NCBI RefSeq assembly: GCF_026616895.1
Contig: NZ_JANYME010000002.1
Location: forward strand, 186,001-250,000
Origin: Campylobacter sp. MG1
GTDB taxonomy: Bacteria; Campylobacterota; Campylobacteria; Campylobacterales; Campylobacteraceae
Length of the DNA stretch: 64,000 nucleotides
Direction of reading: 5' to 3'
Below, one piece after another: positions 37,807 through 46,921 of the stretch. The notes below the pieces were generated by a model. That model saw nothing but the letters and a program-made list of their open reading frames with translations. It did no database searches and was not told the origin of the DNA. Both the position numbers and the translations under genes were made by a program. Position 1 is the first letter of the stretch, and every line of letters begins with the position of its first letter.

Positions 37807-39182
37807 TCTACTTCCTTTATAAATGTATCTTTGTTTAAATTTTTTAACTCACTATCTGTACATACAGCAGCTATCATAGCACCATTAACATTACTCATAG
37901 TTCTTATCATATCTATTATAGGGTCAATTGCTAAAATTACACCTAAAATATAGAAATTTTCACCTAAACCAAGCCCTGTAATCATAATAGATGCAGCAAC
38001 TATAGCAATACCAGGTATTCCAGCTATACTTAAGGCTCCTATTATAGTGATAATAGCTACTAAAACAAAATATGAAAAATCTATATTAATATTAAGACTT
38101 TGCAACATAAATGCTGCTACTAAACCCACATAATACCCAGCACATCCACTCATACCTATGGTAGCACCTAATCCAGCTACAAAATTTGAACTACTTTCAC
38201 TAACACCTAATTTAGTATGAAGTGTATTTATAGTAACAGGCAAAACACCAGCCGAACTTCTTGATGTAAAAGCTAATAATAAATTTTCAAAAACTTTTTT
38301 ATAAAATATAATTGGTGAAAGTTTATGTAACAATAAAATAACAGAAAAAACAACAATCATTAATAAACCGCTTAAATATGTTAATAATATAAACAAACCA
38401 GCTTCTTTAATGGCTGCAAAACCATTTGATATTAATGTATTTGATACCATAGCAACTACTGCATATGGCATTAATTTAATTATATCTTTTACTATTTCCA
38501 TAATTATCTTATTTATAAATTCAATTAAATTTTTATATGTATTAAAAACATTTGCATATTCATTATTTTTACTGATTTTTCTAGCCGTTAATGAAAATAA
38601 AAAAGCTACTAAAATAACGCCTACTATGTTATTTGATGACATTGACGATATTATATTATTTGGCATTAAACCTAGCAAAATTTCACTTAATGCCCTACTT
38701 TCTTTTAAAGTCTTATCAACTTGAACTATATTATTACTACCTAAATCAAATAATATACCTAAACTAAGTCCTATTATACTAGCAATAACAGTTGTAAAAA
38801 GTAACCAAAAAACACTCCTGCTTAATAATGATGAAACTTTAATATCATTATCTAACTTTAACAAAGAAGATGAAATTCCAAAAAATACTATAGGTATTAT
38901 CATTAATTTTAACAAACTTATGAAAATACTAACTACGAACGAATACCATATTTTAACTTGTTCTAACCATAAAACTAATTTATAATTTTCTGGAAAATCT
39001 GCTATATATTGTGCTATACAACCTAAAAAAACACCAAATATTAAAGCTAAAAACATTCTTTTTGAAAATTTAATCGTATATGATAATTTGTATAGCCAAA
39101 AACAAAGCAAAAAATAAACAGTAATAAATACTAAAGCCAAGGGTTCTGATAAATTAAAAAAATTAATAAAAAAATTTTCCAT
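37803..39182 (-). CDS. DAACS-family symporter (TcyP-like)
   Basis: A membrane carrier of the dicarboxylate/amino acid:cation symporter family, about 459 aa with eight or more helices. The serine-rich re-entrant loop (SRSSAGVLPVTINTL) and the later GLGATIGMSGCAGYY segment are the substrate-binding region. Sequence style is closest to L-cystine carriers (TcyP), but substrate is not certain. The frame is open to a TTG at 39200; ATG 39182 (MENFFINFFNLSEP) follows GGGAAG, so I prefer it, with moderate confidence. It is the first gene of a three-gene operon; C. jejuni has a DAACS gene (Cj0025c) near nrdA as well. Confidence 0.82.
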   Translation of the reverse strand: MENFFINFFNLSEPLALVFITVYFLLCFWLYKLSYTIKFSKRMFLALIFGVFLGCIAQYIADFPENYKLVLWLEQVKIWYSFVVSIFISLLKLMIIPIVFFGISSSLLKLDNDIKVSSLLSRSVFWLLFTTVIASIIGLSLGILFDLGSNNIVQVDKTLKESRALSEILLGLMPNNIISSMSSNNIVGVILVAFLFSLTARKISKNNEYANVFNTYKNLIEFINKIIMEIVKDIIKLMPYAVVAMVSNTLISNGFAAIKEAGLFILLTYLSGLLMIVVFSVILLLHKLSPIIFYKKVFENLLLAFTSRSSAGVLPVTINTLHTKLGVSESSSNFVAGLGATIGMSGCAGYYVGLVAAFMLQSLNINIDFSYFVLVAIITIIGALSIAGIPGIAIVAASIMITGLGLGENFYILGVILAIDPIIDMIRTMSNVNGAMIAAVCTDSELKNLNKDTFIKEVE

Positions 39183-39274
39183 ATAACTTCCCATAATCAA
39201 AATAAAGGAGTTATAATATCTTATTTTAATTAAATCTTAGAAATTTTAAAATAAATATAAAAATAGAATAAAAA

Positions 39275-39351
39275 TGGCGCGGCGGACGGGGCTCGAACCC
39301 GCGACCTCCGGCGTGACAGGCCGATATTCTAACCAGCTGAACTACCGCCGC
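39275..39351 (-). tRNA. tRNA-Asp (GTC)
   Basis: 77 bases with encoded CCA. Acceptor stem GCGGCGG/CCGCCGC is perfect and the anticodon loop CTGTCAC gives GTC. Confidence 0.97.
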
Positions 39352-39368
39352 AACCAAATTAAAAGGAA

Positions 39369-39444
39369 TGGTGGTCGCTATAAGACTCGAACTTATGACA
39401 TCCACCTTGTAAGGGTGGCGCTCTACCAACTGAGCTAAGCGACC
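39369..39444 (-). tRNA. tRNA-Val (TAC)
   Basis: 76 bases with encoded CCA. Acceptor GGTCGCT/AGCGACC, anticodon stem CCACC/GGTGG and loop CTTACAA give TAC. Confidence 0.97.
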
Positions 39445-39447
39445 AAA

Positions 39448-39523
39448 TGGTGTCCTGTGTTGGATTCGAACCAACGGCCCCCTCATTAAAAGTGAGATGC
39501 TCTACCTGCTGAGCTAACAAGAC
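39448..39523 (-). tRNA. tRNA-Lys (TTT)
   Basis: 76 bases with encoded CCA. Acceptor GTCTTGT/ACAGGAC and loop CTTTTAA give anticodon TTT. It is first in the Lys-Val-Asp transcript. Confidence 0.97.
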
Positions 39524-40075
39524 ATATTATTTTAAAAGCTGTGATAATACAATAAAATTTATAACTTGTCAAGAGAAAAATATATTTATTGAAGTATTTA
39601 TTTTATAAATAAACAATAATTATATAAATTATTTAAAATATAAAAATTTAAATTATAAACAATTATAAAAATTAGTATATCTTAAATTTTATTTTTAAAT
39701 TAATTAAATTATGGCATAAAATAAATTTATATTTTAAAAATCAATTATAGTGTTGCTAAATATTGATTATAAAAATTCAATCTATAATTTAAAGCTTTTA
39801 AATTTACCTTAATAACTTTTTTATTTATTAAAAATTTATCTTATATGACAAATATAATAATTTATATATTTTATATAACTTTTAATATTGTTGAAAATTT
39901 TTTAAATTAATTACATCTTATTTTTTTATTTATCCTAATACTTTCAATAACACATCATTACAATTTATATATTTTAAACATTGCTTTATAATTAGACAAT
40001 AAAAAATAATTTAAAATTAAACTTAACTAATTTTAAATTATTACAGTTGTTATTACATATAAAATAAAATTAAAT
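39524..40075. other. AT-rich region upstream of the tRNA cluster
   Basis: About 550 bases of almost pure A/T between tRNA-Lys and the exonuclease gene. I see no ORF, RNA gene or strong hairpin. The tRNA promoter should lie just upstream of 39523 in the minus sense. Confidence 0.5.
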
Positions 40076-40846
40076 TTATGTATTATTTTGTATATATTTT
40101 ATAGAATAAATCAAATCTTCATCAGAAATATTATTAAGAAACCAAGATATATACTGTGGCTCTTTTGTACATACCTCCTCTATACTTTTACCTTTATGCT
40201 TACCGAATGGAAATTTATCTAAAAGCAATGGCTTTTTAGTAATCTCGCATAAATCATCATAGGTATTATTTACTAATAATTTATCAAGTAATAATTTCAT
40301 AATTAAAACATCGCCTATTGCATTATGTGCTTTTATGCTAACACCTATATTATTTGCTTCATCTTTCTCATATTTATAAAGTTCTAAAAAATATCTCAAA
40401 TATTGCAATCTATGTGCTGTTATGTTTGGAAAAATAGCTCTTGCACATTTATATGTATCAATTAGTTTATAATTATTTTTAAATCCTTCTTTTTCCAACA
40501 TTCCTAAATCAAATTTAATATTATGTGCAATTAAATAATTATCATTTACATTATGTTTTTCTAAAAAATTAGCAAATTCAGTATCTAAAAAATAAGGTTT
40601 ATTTTTTATCATATCAGGTGTTATATTGTGAACTTCCATAGCCTCATAAGAAATTTCCACATCACTTTTACATAATTCATCAAACACTAAAACATTTTTT
40701 TCTTTAATATTATCAAATAAATTTTCACAGTATTCTTCAATATTTTTAGTGTATTTTTCACTATCATAAACCAAAGCTCCAACTTGTATTATCCTATCTT
40801 GTTCACCGTTTCCGGTAGTTTCTGTATCAAATAATATATACTTCAT
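40076..40846 (-). CDS. DEDDh 3'-5' exonuclease with DUF3820 domain
   Basis: 256 aa. The N-terminal DnaQ-like exonuclease has ExoI FDTETTG (D7, E9), ExoII HNIKFDLGMLE and ExoIII HNAIGDVLIM, so the DEDDh site is complete. The C-terminal part (about 205-245) has the FGKHKGKSIEEVCTKEPQYI sequence of DUF3820, a short domain often fused to such nucleases. It could be a proofreading-like or RNase T/ExoX-like enzyme. No polymerase domain is present. It follows the broken yciA gene by two bases. Confidence 0.85.
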   Translation of the reverse strand: MKYILFDTETTGNGEQDRIIQVGALVYDSEKYTKNIEEYCENLFDNIKEKNVLVFDELCKSDVEISYEAMEVHNITPDMIKNKPYFLDTEFANFLEKHNVNDNYLIAHNIKFDLGMLEKEGFKNNYKLIDTYKCARAIFPNITAHRLQYLRYFLELYKYEKDEANNIGVSIKAHNAIGDVLIMKLLLDKLLVNNTYDDLCEITKKPLLLDKFPFGKHKGKSIEEVCTKEPQYISWFLNNISDEDLIYSIKYIQNNT

Positions 40847-40848
40847 AT

Positions 40849-41211
40849 TTAATCCTTTAATTTCTTTTTTATACCATTATCATCAATATTAACATAAACA
40901 AATTGTCCTTGTGCTACAAGATTAATTGTTCTTTTTCTTTCAACAAAAACATCAATATTAACATCAATAGATGTATTTCCAATTTTATTTATATTAGCAA
41001 AAATTTTAACCAAATCACCTAAAAAAATAGGTGCTTTAAATACAATATTTGCTGATATTGTAACTAATTTGTCATTTGTAATTTCTTTTGCTGCAACAGC
41101 TCCAGCCAAATCCATTTGACTCATAATTCAACCACCAAAAACACTTCCTTGTGAATTCAAATCACAAGGCATAGGTACCAATATTAATTTTGCATCTTTA
41201 TTTTCTATCAT
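40849..41211 (-). pseudogene. yciA: Acyl-CoA thioesterase YciA, nonsense-interrupted
   Basis: A hot-dog-fold thioesterase of the YciA type. From ATG 41211 (RBS GGAAAT) the frame reads into SVFGG, then TGA (41130-41128), then IMSQMDLAGA and on to the stop at 40849. The family motif here is GGWxMSQMD, so the TGA replaces the expected Trp codon TGG, a single-base change. Everything else is in frame and family-like over 120 codons. An internal ATG at 41124 could give a 91-aa fragment lacking the first strand and the central helix start. Recent decay, a sequencing error or stop readthrough are possible. Confidence 0.85.
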
Positions 41212-41227
41212 TATAATTTCCTAAGTT

Positions 41228-41243
41228 TGTTTCACATGAAACA
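41228..41243. promoter_or_regulatory. parS-like site 1
   Basis: TGTTTCACATGAAACA matches the 16-bp parS consensus TGTTTCACGTGAAACA at 15 of 16 bases. It is upstream of the yciA remnant. Confidence 0.8.
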
Positions 41244-41348
41244 TAATTAATCATTAAATTAGTTATATAATTTCTAACAAATCTAACTAAAATTATATAA
41301 TTATAAATTATTTTAATTTTAAAAATTTAATTCTATTAAGTAAAATTA

Positions 41349-41364
41349 AGTTTCACGTGAAACA
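41349..41364. promoter_or_regulatory. parS-like site 2
   Basis: AGTTTCACGTGAAACA matches the parS consensus at 15 of 16 bases, with the 14-bp palindromic core intact. It lies directly after the stop codon of the 33-aa ORF and 105 bases from site 1. Confidence 0.85.
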
Positions 41365-41466
41365 TTATTTTTTCTTTTCATTGATTATGATAAAAATCAT
41401 TCCAATAATTCCACCAATGCAAACCACACCCATAAATAAATATTGAAATATATCTAATCCATTCAT
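41365..41466 (-). CDS. 33-aa single-span membrane protein
   Basis: MNGLDIFQYLFMGVVCIGGI begins a 33-residue product with one hydrophobic helix (about 8-28) and the charged end NEKKK. Its start overlaps the stop codon of the pseudouridine synthase gene by 4 bases (ATGA), which supports coupled translation. I recognise no function. Small coupled proteins of this type often modulate a membrane complex, but nothing here indicates which. Confidence 0.65.
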   Translation of the reverse strand: MNGLDIFQYLFMGVVCIGGIIGMIFIIINEKKK

Positions 41467-42404
41467 TTAATTGCTCCTAAAAATTCATTTTCTATATCAT
41501 CATTAAAAAAATCATAATCTTGATTTTTATAAGTAAATTTTAATCTTGCAGAATGAAGACAAAGCCTACTTGCTCCACAAAGTTCTTTTATATTTGATAT
41601 CTTCTTATCTAAAATATCTCTTGCTTGTTTGTTAGTAAGTCCATACAAATTATCCCCTGCGATTTTATTTCCTACATAATGCAAATGCACCCTTAATTGA
41701 TGTTGTCTTCCTGTTAGTGGAATTGCTTTTAAAAGTGTATATTTAGGATAATTTTTGATAACTATAAATTCAGATTGTGAAATCTTGCCATCTACACAAA
41801 CTTGCATTTTATTTTTTAAATCATCATCATTTTTAAGTCTTGCACTAACACAAAAATCATTTTTAATATTACCACATACTAATGCTAAATATTCTTTGTG
41901 TATTTTTTGTTTTGCAAAAAGCTCTTTTAATTCTTTATTGGCAGTTTTTGTTTTAGCTACCATTATAAGACCACTTGTAGCAGCGTCAAGTCTATGAGCT
42001 ACACTTGCATTTTCTCCATATTTTTGCCAAATTTCATCATTTAAAGAATACTCACAATTTCTTCCATTAGGATGTGATAAAACTCCGCTTGGTTTATTAA
42101 AAATTGCAAAATATTCATTTTCAAAAATTGGTTTTAAATTATTACTAACGCATTCATAAATTAGTAAATAATATTCTCCACAAATAATAGAATTCTTTTT
42201 ACATATTTCAATATCAGTTAAATTTATTTCTTCTATATTTAAAGTATTTTCTAGCTTTTTACTAACATTATTTTTAAAAATAATAACACGATTTTTATCA
42301 CAAAATCTTTGTGCTTTTTTTAAATCGTAGTTTAAATTTTGCATAACTAATTGATAAACTTTTTTATTTTCTGTAGTAAAAAATTTTTTATATAAATATC
42401 CCAC
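41463..42404 (-). CDS. RluA-family 23S rRNA pseudouridine synthase
   Basis: 313 aa. The catalytic motif HRLDAATSGLI (D140) and the downstream RQHQLRVHL segment identify the RluA/RluD family, which isomerises uridines in rRNA or tRNA. The first 90 residues are weakly conserved and may replace the S4 domain. The neighbouring purB and nrdA of this window, and their C. jejuni counterparts next to Cj0022c, match this gene. The modified site is not deducible. Confidence 0.9.
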   Translation of the reverse strand: MGYLYKKFFTTENKKVYQLVMQNLNYDLKKAQRFCDKNRVIIFKNNVSKKLENTLNIEEINLTDIEICKKNSIICGEYYLLIYECVSNNLKPIFENEYFAIFNKPSGVLSHPNGRNCEYSLNDEIWQKYGENASVAHRLDAATSGLIMVAKTKTANKELKELFAKQKIHKEYLALVCGNIKNDFCVSARLKNDDDLKNKMQVCVDGKISQSEFIVIKNYPKYTLLKAIPLTGRQHQLRVHLHYVGNKIAGDNLYGLTNKQARDILDKKISNIKELCGASRLCLHSARLKFTYKNQDYDFFNDDIENEFLGAIK

Positions 42405-42481
42405 TCTTTTTAACCTTTATTATATATCTACTTATTATAATACATTCTTTTTTAAAATTCACAAAGGAAAAATAATCAATC

Positions 42482-44857
42482 ATGAAGGTAGTAAAAAGAA
42501 CAGGTAGAGTAGAAGAATTAGACATATCTAAGATTAAAAAATATACAACTTTAGCAACTGAAGGGCTTGATAATGTAAGCCAAAGTGAACTAGAAGTTGA
42601 TGCTAAAATACAATTTAGAGATATGATAACTTCTGAAGAAATACAAAATACTTTAATAAAAACAGCAGTTGATAAAATAGATATAGATAGACCTAATTGG
42701 ACTTTTGTAGCTGCGAGATTATTTTTATATGATTTATATCACAAAGTTAATCCACAAAAAGAATATGTGCATTTAAGAGAATATTTTGAGCGTGGAGAAA
42801 AAGCAGGAAGATTATTTTTAGGTCTTAAAGAAAAATATGACTTAGATGATTTAAATTCTTATATCAAACCTGAAAGAGATTTACAATTTACTTACTTAGG
42901 TATTAAAACCCTTTATGATAGATATTTAATTAAAGATAGCAAAGGTAATCCTATTGAATTACCACAACATATGTTTATGGCAATAGCTATGTTTTTAGCT
43001 CAAAACGAATTAAATAGGCAAGAATGGGCTAAGAAATTTTATGATTTAATAAGCAAGTTTGAAGTTATGTGTGCAACTCCAACTTTAAGTAACGCAAGAA
43101 CAACAAGACACCAATTAAGCTCGTGTTATATCGGCTCAACCCCTGATAATATAGAAGGTATTTTTGATTCTTATAAAGAAATGGCTTTATTATCTAAATT
43201 TGGTGGTGGAATAGGCTGGGATTGGAGTAAGGTTCGTGCTATGGGTGGTAGTATAGACGGACATAAAAATGCAGCTGGTGGAATTATTCCATTTTTAAAA
43301 ATCACAAATGACATTGCCGTAGCGGTTGATCAATTAGGCACAAGAAAAGGTGCAATATCTGTTTATATTGAGCCTTGGCATATGGATGTTTGCGATTTTA
43401 TTGACCTTAGAAAAAATAGCGGAGAAGAAAGAAGAAGAGCTCACGAATTATTTCCTGCTTTATGGATAAATGATTTATTTATGAAAAGAATTGCTGAAAA
43501 TGGAAAATGGACTTTATTTGACCCATTTGATACTCCACAACTTTGTGATTTATACGGAAAAGAATTTGAATTAGAGTATGAAAGACTTGAAAAAGATGAA
43601 AATATAGTAAAAGAAGTAATGGATGCAAAAGAGCTTTGGAAAAAGATTTTAACAAATTATTTTGAAAGTGGAATGCCGTTTTTATGCTTTAAAGATAATG
43701 CTAATAAAGCTAATCCAAATTCTCATTCAGGTCTTATTAGAAGTTCTAATTTATGCACAGAAATTTTTCAAAATACAGACCCAAATCATTATAAAATAAA
43801 AGCTACTTTTGAAGATGGTAGTATAAAGATTTATGAAGAAAATGATATTTTAACTCTTGATAATTCACAAGTAAAAACTGCAAAAAAATTAAGTAGCCTT
43901 GATACTTTAAATGGTAAAAAAGTTTATATAGTAGAAAAAGAATATGATGAAGGAAGAACCGCAGTTTGTAATCTAGCTAGTATAAATTTAAGTAAAATTA
44001 ATAGTATAGAAGATATTAAAAGAGTAGTTCCAATAGCAATTAGAATGCTTGATAATGTAATTGAACTTAATTTTTATCCACACGCAAAAGTAAAAAACAC
44101 TAACCTTAAATCTCGTGCAATAGGTTTAGGTGTTATGGGTGAAGCACAAATGTTAGCAGAAAAAGGAATAATGTTTGGGACTAATGACCACTTTGAATTA
44201 ATTGATAAAATTATGGAAAATATATCTTACGAAGCTATAAGTGCAAGTAGTGATTTAGCAGTTGAAAAAGGTGTATATCCTGAATATGAAGGAAGTAATT
44301 GGAGTAAGGGAATTTTCCCTATTGATGTCGCTAACGATAATGCAAAAATGCTGACACTAGGAGATAATTTATTTAATCAATCAAATTGTGATTGGAATGA
44401 TTTAAGAAAGAAAGTTAGTAAACAAGGTATGAGAAATGGCTATTTAATGGCAATAGCTCCAACTTCTAGTATATCAATTCTAGTTGGAACTACTCAAACA
44501 ATTGAACCTGTATATAAAAGAAAATGGTTTGAACAAAACTTAAGTGGAATGATACCTAATGTTGTACCAAATCTAAGTCTTGATACCTGGCAATATTATG
44601 TTACAGCTTATGAGCTTGACCAAAGAGATTTAGTTCGTGCTGCTGCAATTCGCCAAAAATGGATAGACCAAGGACAAAGCTTAAATATATTTGTTAGTCT
44701 TGACAAAGCAAGTGGTGGGTATTTAAATAGTATTTATACATTAGCTCACTCACTAGGACTTAAATCTTGTTATTATCTAAGAAGTGAAAGTCCAGCAAGT
44801 GAACATCTAGATAATAAACCTGTCGATAGAAGCATTGAATGCGAAGGTTGTCAATGA
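42482..44857 (+). CDS. nrdA: Ribonucleoside-diphosphate reductase, alpha subunit
   Basis: The 791-aa class Ia large subunit makes dNDPs from NDPs. It has an N-terminal ATP-cone (VVKRTGRVEELDISKI), the redox-active cysteine in LSSCYIGS (about 218), the active-site loop NLCTEI and C-terminal thioredoxin-interacting cysteines in ECEGCQ. The beta subunit nrdB is not in the window, so it must be encoded elsewhere. Nothing adjacent is cotranscribed; 818 bases of non-coding and decayed sequence follow. Confidence 0.97.
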   Translation: MKVVKRTGRVEELDISKIKKYTTLATEGLDNVSQSELEVDAKIQFRDMITSEEIQNTLIKTAVDKIDIDRPNWTFVAARLFLYDLYHKVNPQKEYVHLREYFERGEKAGRLFLGLKEKYDLDDLNSYIKPERDLQFTYLGIKTLYDRYLIKDSKGNPIELPQHMFMAIAMFLAQNELNRQEWAKKFYDLISKFEVMCATPTLSNARTTRHQLSSCYIGSTPDNIEGIFDSYKEMALLSKFGGGIGWDWSKVRAMGGSIDGHKNAAGGIIPFLKITNDIAVAVDQLGTRKGAISVYIEPWHMDVCDFIDLRKNSGEERRRAHELFPALWINDLFMKRIAENGKWTLFDPFDTPQLCDLYGKEFELEYERLEKDENIVKEVMDAKELWKKILTNYFESGMPFLCFKDNANKANPNSHSGLIRSSNLCTEIFQNTDPNHYKIKATFEDGSIKIYEENDILTLDNSQVKTAKKLSSLDTLNGKKVYIVEKEYDEGRTAVCNLASINLSKINSIEDIKRVVPIAIRMLDNVIELNFYPHAKVKNTNLKSRAIGLGVMGEAQMLAEKGIMFGTNDHFELIDKIMENISYEAISASSDLAVEKGVYPEYEGSNWSKGIFPIDVANDNAKMLTLGDNLFNQSNCDWNDLRKKVSKQGMRNGYLMAIAPTSSISILVGTTQTIEPVYKRKWFEQNLSGMIPNVVPNLSLDTWQYYVTAYELDQRDLVRAAAIRQKWIDQGQSLNIFVSLDKASGGYLNSIYTLAHSLGLKSCYYLRSESPASEHLDNKPVDRSIECEGCQ

Positions 44858-45165
44858 AAATTAAATTATTTTAGGATATAATTAGCAAGATTATATCTTA
44901 AAAACAATTCATATATTATATTGATATTTATAGATTTTTCTAAATAACTAACAAGATTTAATTATATTTGTTATTTTCTTAGTTATTTTTATAATGTTAA
45001 TTAAACTTTACTTTTATTATATTTTAGATTTATAGAACATAAGTTATTGTAATCTATCTATAATTGTGCAAGTGTTAGTAATTTAAAATAGATAACATTG
45101 TAACTATTAATAACCTTAAATACACTTGGAATTTTATAAACTATAGGTTCAACTTAACTCATTAA
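44858..45165. other. AT-rich region after nrdA
   Basis: About 300 bases without an ORF or a clear GC-containing hairpin. A weak repeat follows the nrdA stop (TTAGGATATAATTAGC). It may be the eroded upstream part of the pseudogene that follows. Confidence 0.4.
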
Positions 45166-45620
45166 TTAGATTACAAAATATTTAGTTTTACAATAACTTG
45201 TAAAACTAAAATAACGCATAAAGAAGAATTTGTAAAAAACTTAAATAAGATACAAAAAATAGTAAATGCCACAAAAGAGCAATTGTTCTAATACTTTATC
45301 TAATTAGTGTTTATGGTGGTTTAAATTCTTTTTATAAGTACTCAAAAGCTTATGAAAAAAATTTTAATTTACATTTATTTGGAAACGATAATAATATTGA
45401 AGAATGTCTAATAAGTTTATATGAAAGTAAAGTTCTACCTAATAAAATTTTTATATATTCTGATAATTTAGAGTTAGTAAAATAGTCTATAACATTTGTT
45501 GAAATCTGTGAAAAAAAGGAATATGAGATATTAAATAATAAAGATATTTTTATACAAGCAAAAAAATTAAATAAAAATGAATTAAAAAATATCAACGTTA
45601 AAAATATTCACAACCATTAA
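45166..45620 (+). pseudogene. Decayed gene remnant
   Basis: Two adjacent frames carry protein-like sequence without any start codon. The first (45166-45291) reads NLNKIQKIVNATKEQLF and stops. The second, shifted by two bases, reads RAIVLILYLISVYGGLNSFY then GNDNNIEECLISLYESKVLP and meets TAG at 45483-45485, after which the same frame continues SITFVEICEKKEYEILNN to TAA at 45618. One frameshift and one nonsense codon would explain this. A hydrophobic segment suggests a membrane protein. Family unknown. Confidence 0.5.
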
Positions 45621-45675
45621 ATATTTATAAAGAAAAAATTAATATATTATATACAAATTTATTTAAAGGAAAAAA

Positions 45676-46044
45676 ATGAAAAAAGTATTTTTTATGTTAT
45701 GTGCTACATTATTTTTGGTAGCTTGTGGTGGAGATAATCCTAAAGATATAGCTAAAAATTTTATTGAAAGTGCTTATAATGGCAAAGTTGAAAATATGAT
45801 GAAGTACTTAGATGTCCCAGATAATCAAAAAGAAACCGCTAAAGGTAAATTATCTATGATGGTTTTAATGACAGCTGAAGCCACAAATAAAAAAGGTGGT
45901 ATAAGCAATATTTCTATTATTGATATAACTGAAAATGATGAAAATGCAAATGTTACATTAAAAATAACATTTAAAGATAAAAGTGAAGCAAATGAAAATG
46001 TAAGATTATACAAAAAAGATAAAAAATGGTATGTAAAAATGTAA
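45676..46044 (+). CDS. DUF4878-type lipoprotein
   Basis: A 122-aa lipoprotein (lipobox LFLVAC, C17) with a small NTF2-like/DUF4878 domain. The pattern NPKDIAKNFIESAYNGKVEN at the start and a C-terminal RLYKKDKKWYVKM strand are typical. These proteins are periplasmic and of unknown function. It starts a run of five exported proteins. A parS-like site lies in the spacer after it. Confidence 0.8.
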   Translation: MKKVFFMLCATLFLVACGGDNPKDIAKNFIESAYNGKVENMMKYLDVPDNQKETAKGKLSMMVLMTAEATNKKGGISNISIIDITENDENANVTLKITFKDKSEANENVRLYKKDKKWYVKM

Positions 46045-46072
46045 ATTTTAATTTTTTTAAAATAATAGATGA

Positions 46073-46088
46073 AGTTTCACGTGAAACA
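46073..46088. promoter_or_regulatory. parS-like site 3
   Basis: AGTTTCACGTGAAACA, identical to site 2, in the 74-bp spacer between two genes for exported proteins. All three sites are intergenic. Confidence 0.85.
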
Positions 46089-46118
46089 ATTTAGAAAATA
46101 TTATACAAAGGAAATAAA

Positions 46119-46898
46119 ATGAATAAAGTGTTGTTTTCAGGTTTTTTGGCTATTAGTTTAAATGCGGCTGGATTTTTGATGATAGATAGTGATAAAACTG
46201 CATATTTTACAATTAACGACCATAAAGATAAAGTTGAATTTATTAGCGGAATGAATATATTTAAAGATGATGTTTGTTTTTCTTGTAATGATACTTTTGA
46301 TAAAAAAATTGATTTTGAAGCTAAAAAAGCGTTAGGTATTAAATATGACAGTATTAGTCTAAAAACTAATGATAGTAATTTTAAAATAAGATACTTATCT
46401 GGCAATAATAAAGAAGAGCTTAATCTAAATGAATTTTTTGCTCAAAGTTTAACTCATTTTGGAACAATAGAAATAATGGAAGACGTTGTTTTTGCAAGCA
46501 ATGATTTAACAAGCGTTCGCTTTCAATTAATTGAAGATAATAAAGGTGCTCATCCATTACATTTTGTAAAATTTGCAATTCTAGATAAAAATGGCAAAAC
46601 AATAGGTTCTGATTATGCATTTAAAAATATAGATAAATTAAAAGAACTAATAGAACAAAAAATAAGAAATTATCAATCAAAAACAAATCATCCTGAAAAA
46701 GACAGCAAATTCTTTAGTCCACTGGAATTAAATAATTTTTATTTTGATAATCTAGGAATAGTTTTTTCATACAGTCCTTATGAATTATTTTCATATGCAA
46801 GTGGATATATAAAAGTTCGTATCAACTACGAAGAGTTAAAACAATTCATAACTGATGAATTTAAAAATCAATTAAAAAATAATAAAGTCATAAAATAA
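46119..46898 (+). CDS. Exported protein with DUF3298/RsiV-like C-terminal domain
   Basis: 259 aa with a short signal peptide (about 1-17). The C-terminal 70 residues have the DUF3298 pattern FYFDNLGIVFSYSPYELFSY, found in RsiV anti-sigma factors and PdaC-type exported proteins. A C-x2-C pair (about 46-49) could bind a metal or form a disulphide. No catalytic deacetylase domain and no transmembrane anchor are visible, so it is probably a soluble periplasmic protein. Ligand unknown. Confidence 0.65.
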   Translation: MNKVLFSGFLAISLNAAGFLMIDSDKTAYFTINDHKDKVEFISGMNIFKDDVCFSCNDTFDKKIDFEAKKALGIKYDSISLKTNDSNFKIRYLSGNNKEELNLNEFFAQSLTHFGTIEIMEDVVFASNDLTSVRFQLIEDNKGAHPLHFVKFAILDKNGKTIGSDYAFKNIDKLKELIEQKIRNYQSKTNHPEKDSKFFSPLELNNFYFDNLGIVFSYSPYELFSYASGYIKVRINYEELKQFITDEFKNQLKNNKVIK

Positions 46899-46921
46899 TT
46901 CTATTTTTTTACTAAATAAAT

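Noticed and set aside
39226-39486. An 86-aa minus-strand open frame across two tRNA genes
   Set aside because: It runs through tRNA-Asp and tRNA-Val; its protein-like pieces are translated tRNA sequence.
41128-41130. General reassignment of TGA to Trp
   Set aside because: Several intact genes in the window end with TGA (rplP, gyrB and the symporter among them), and Trp is written TGG elsewhere, so a local mutation or error is simpler.
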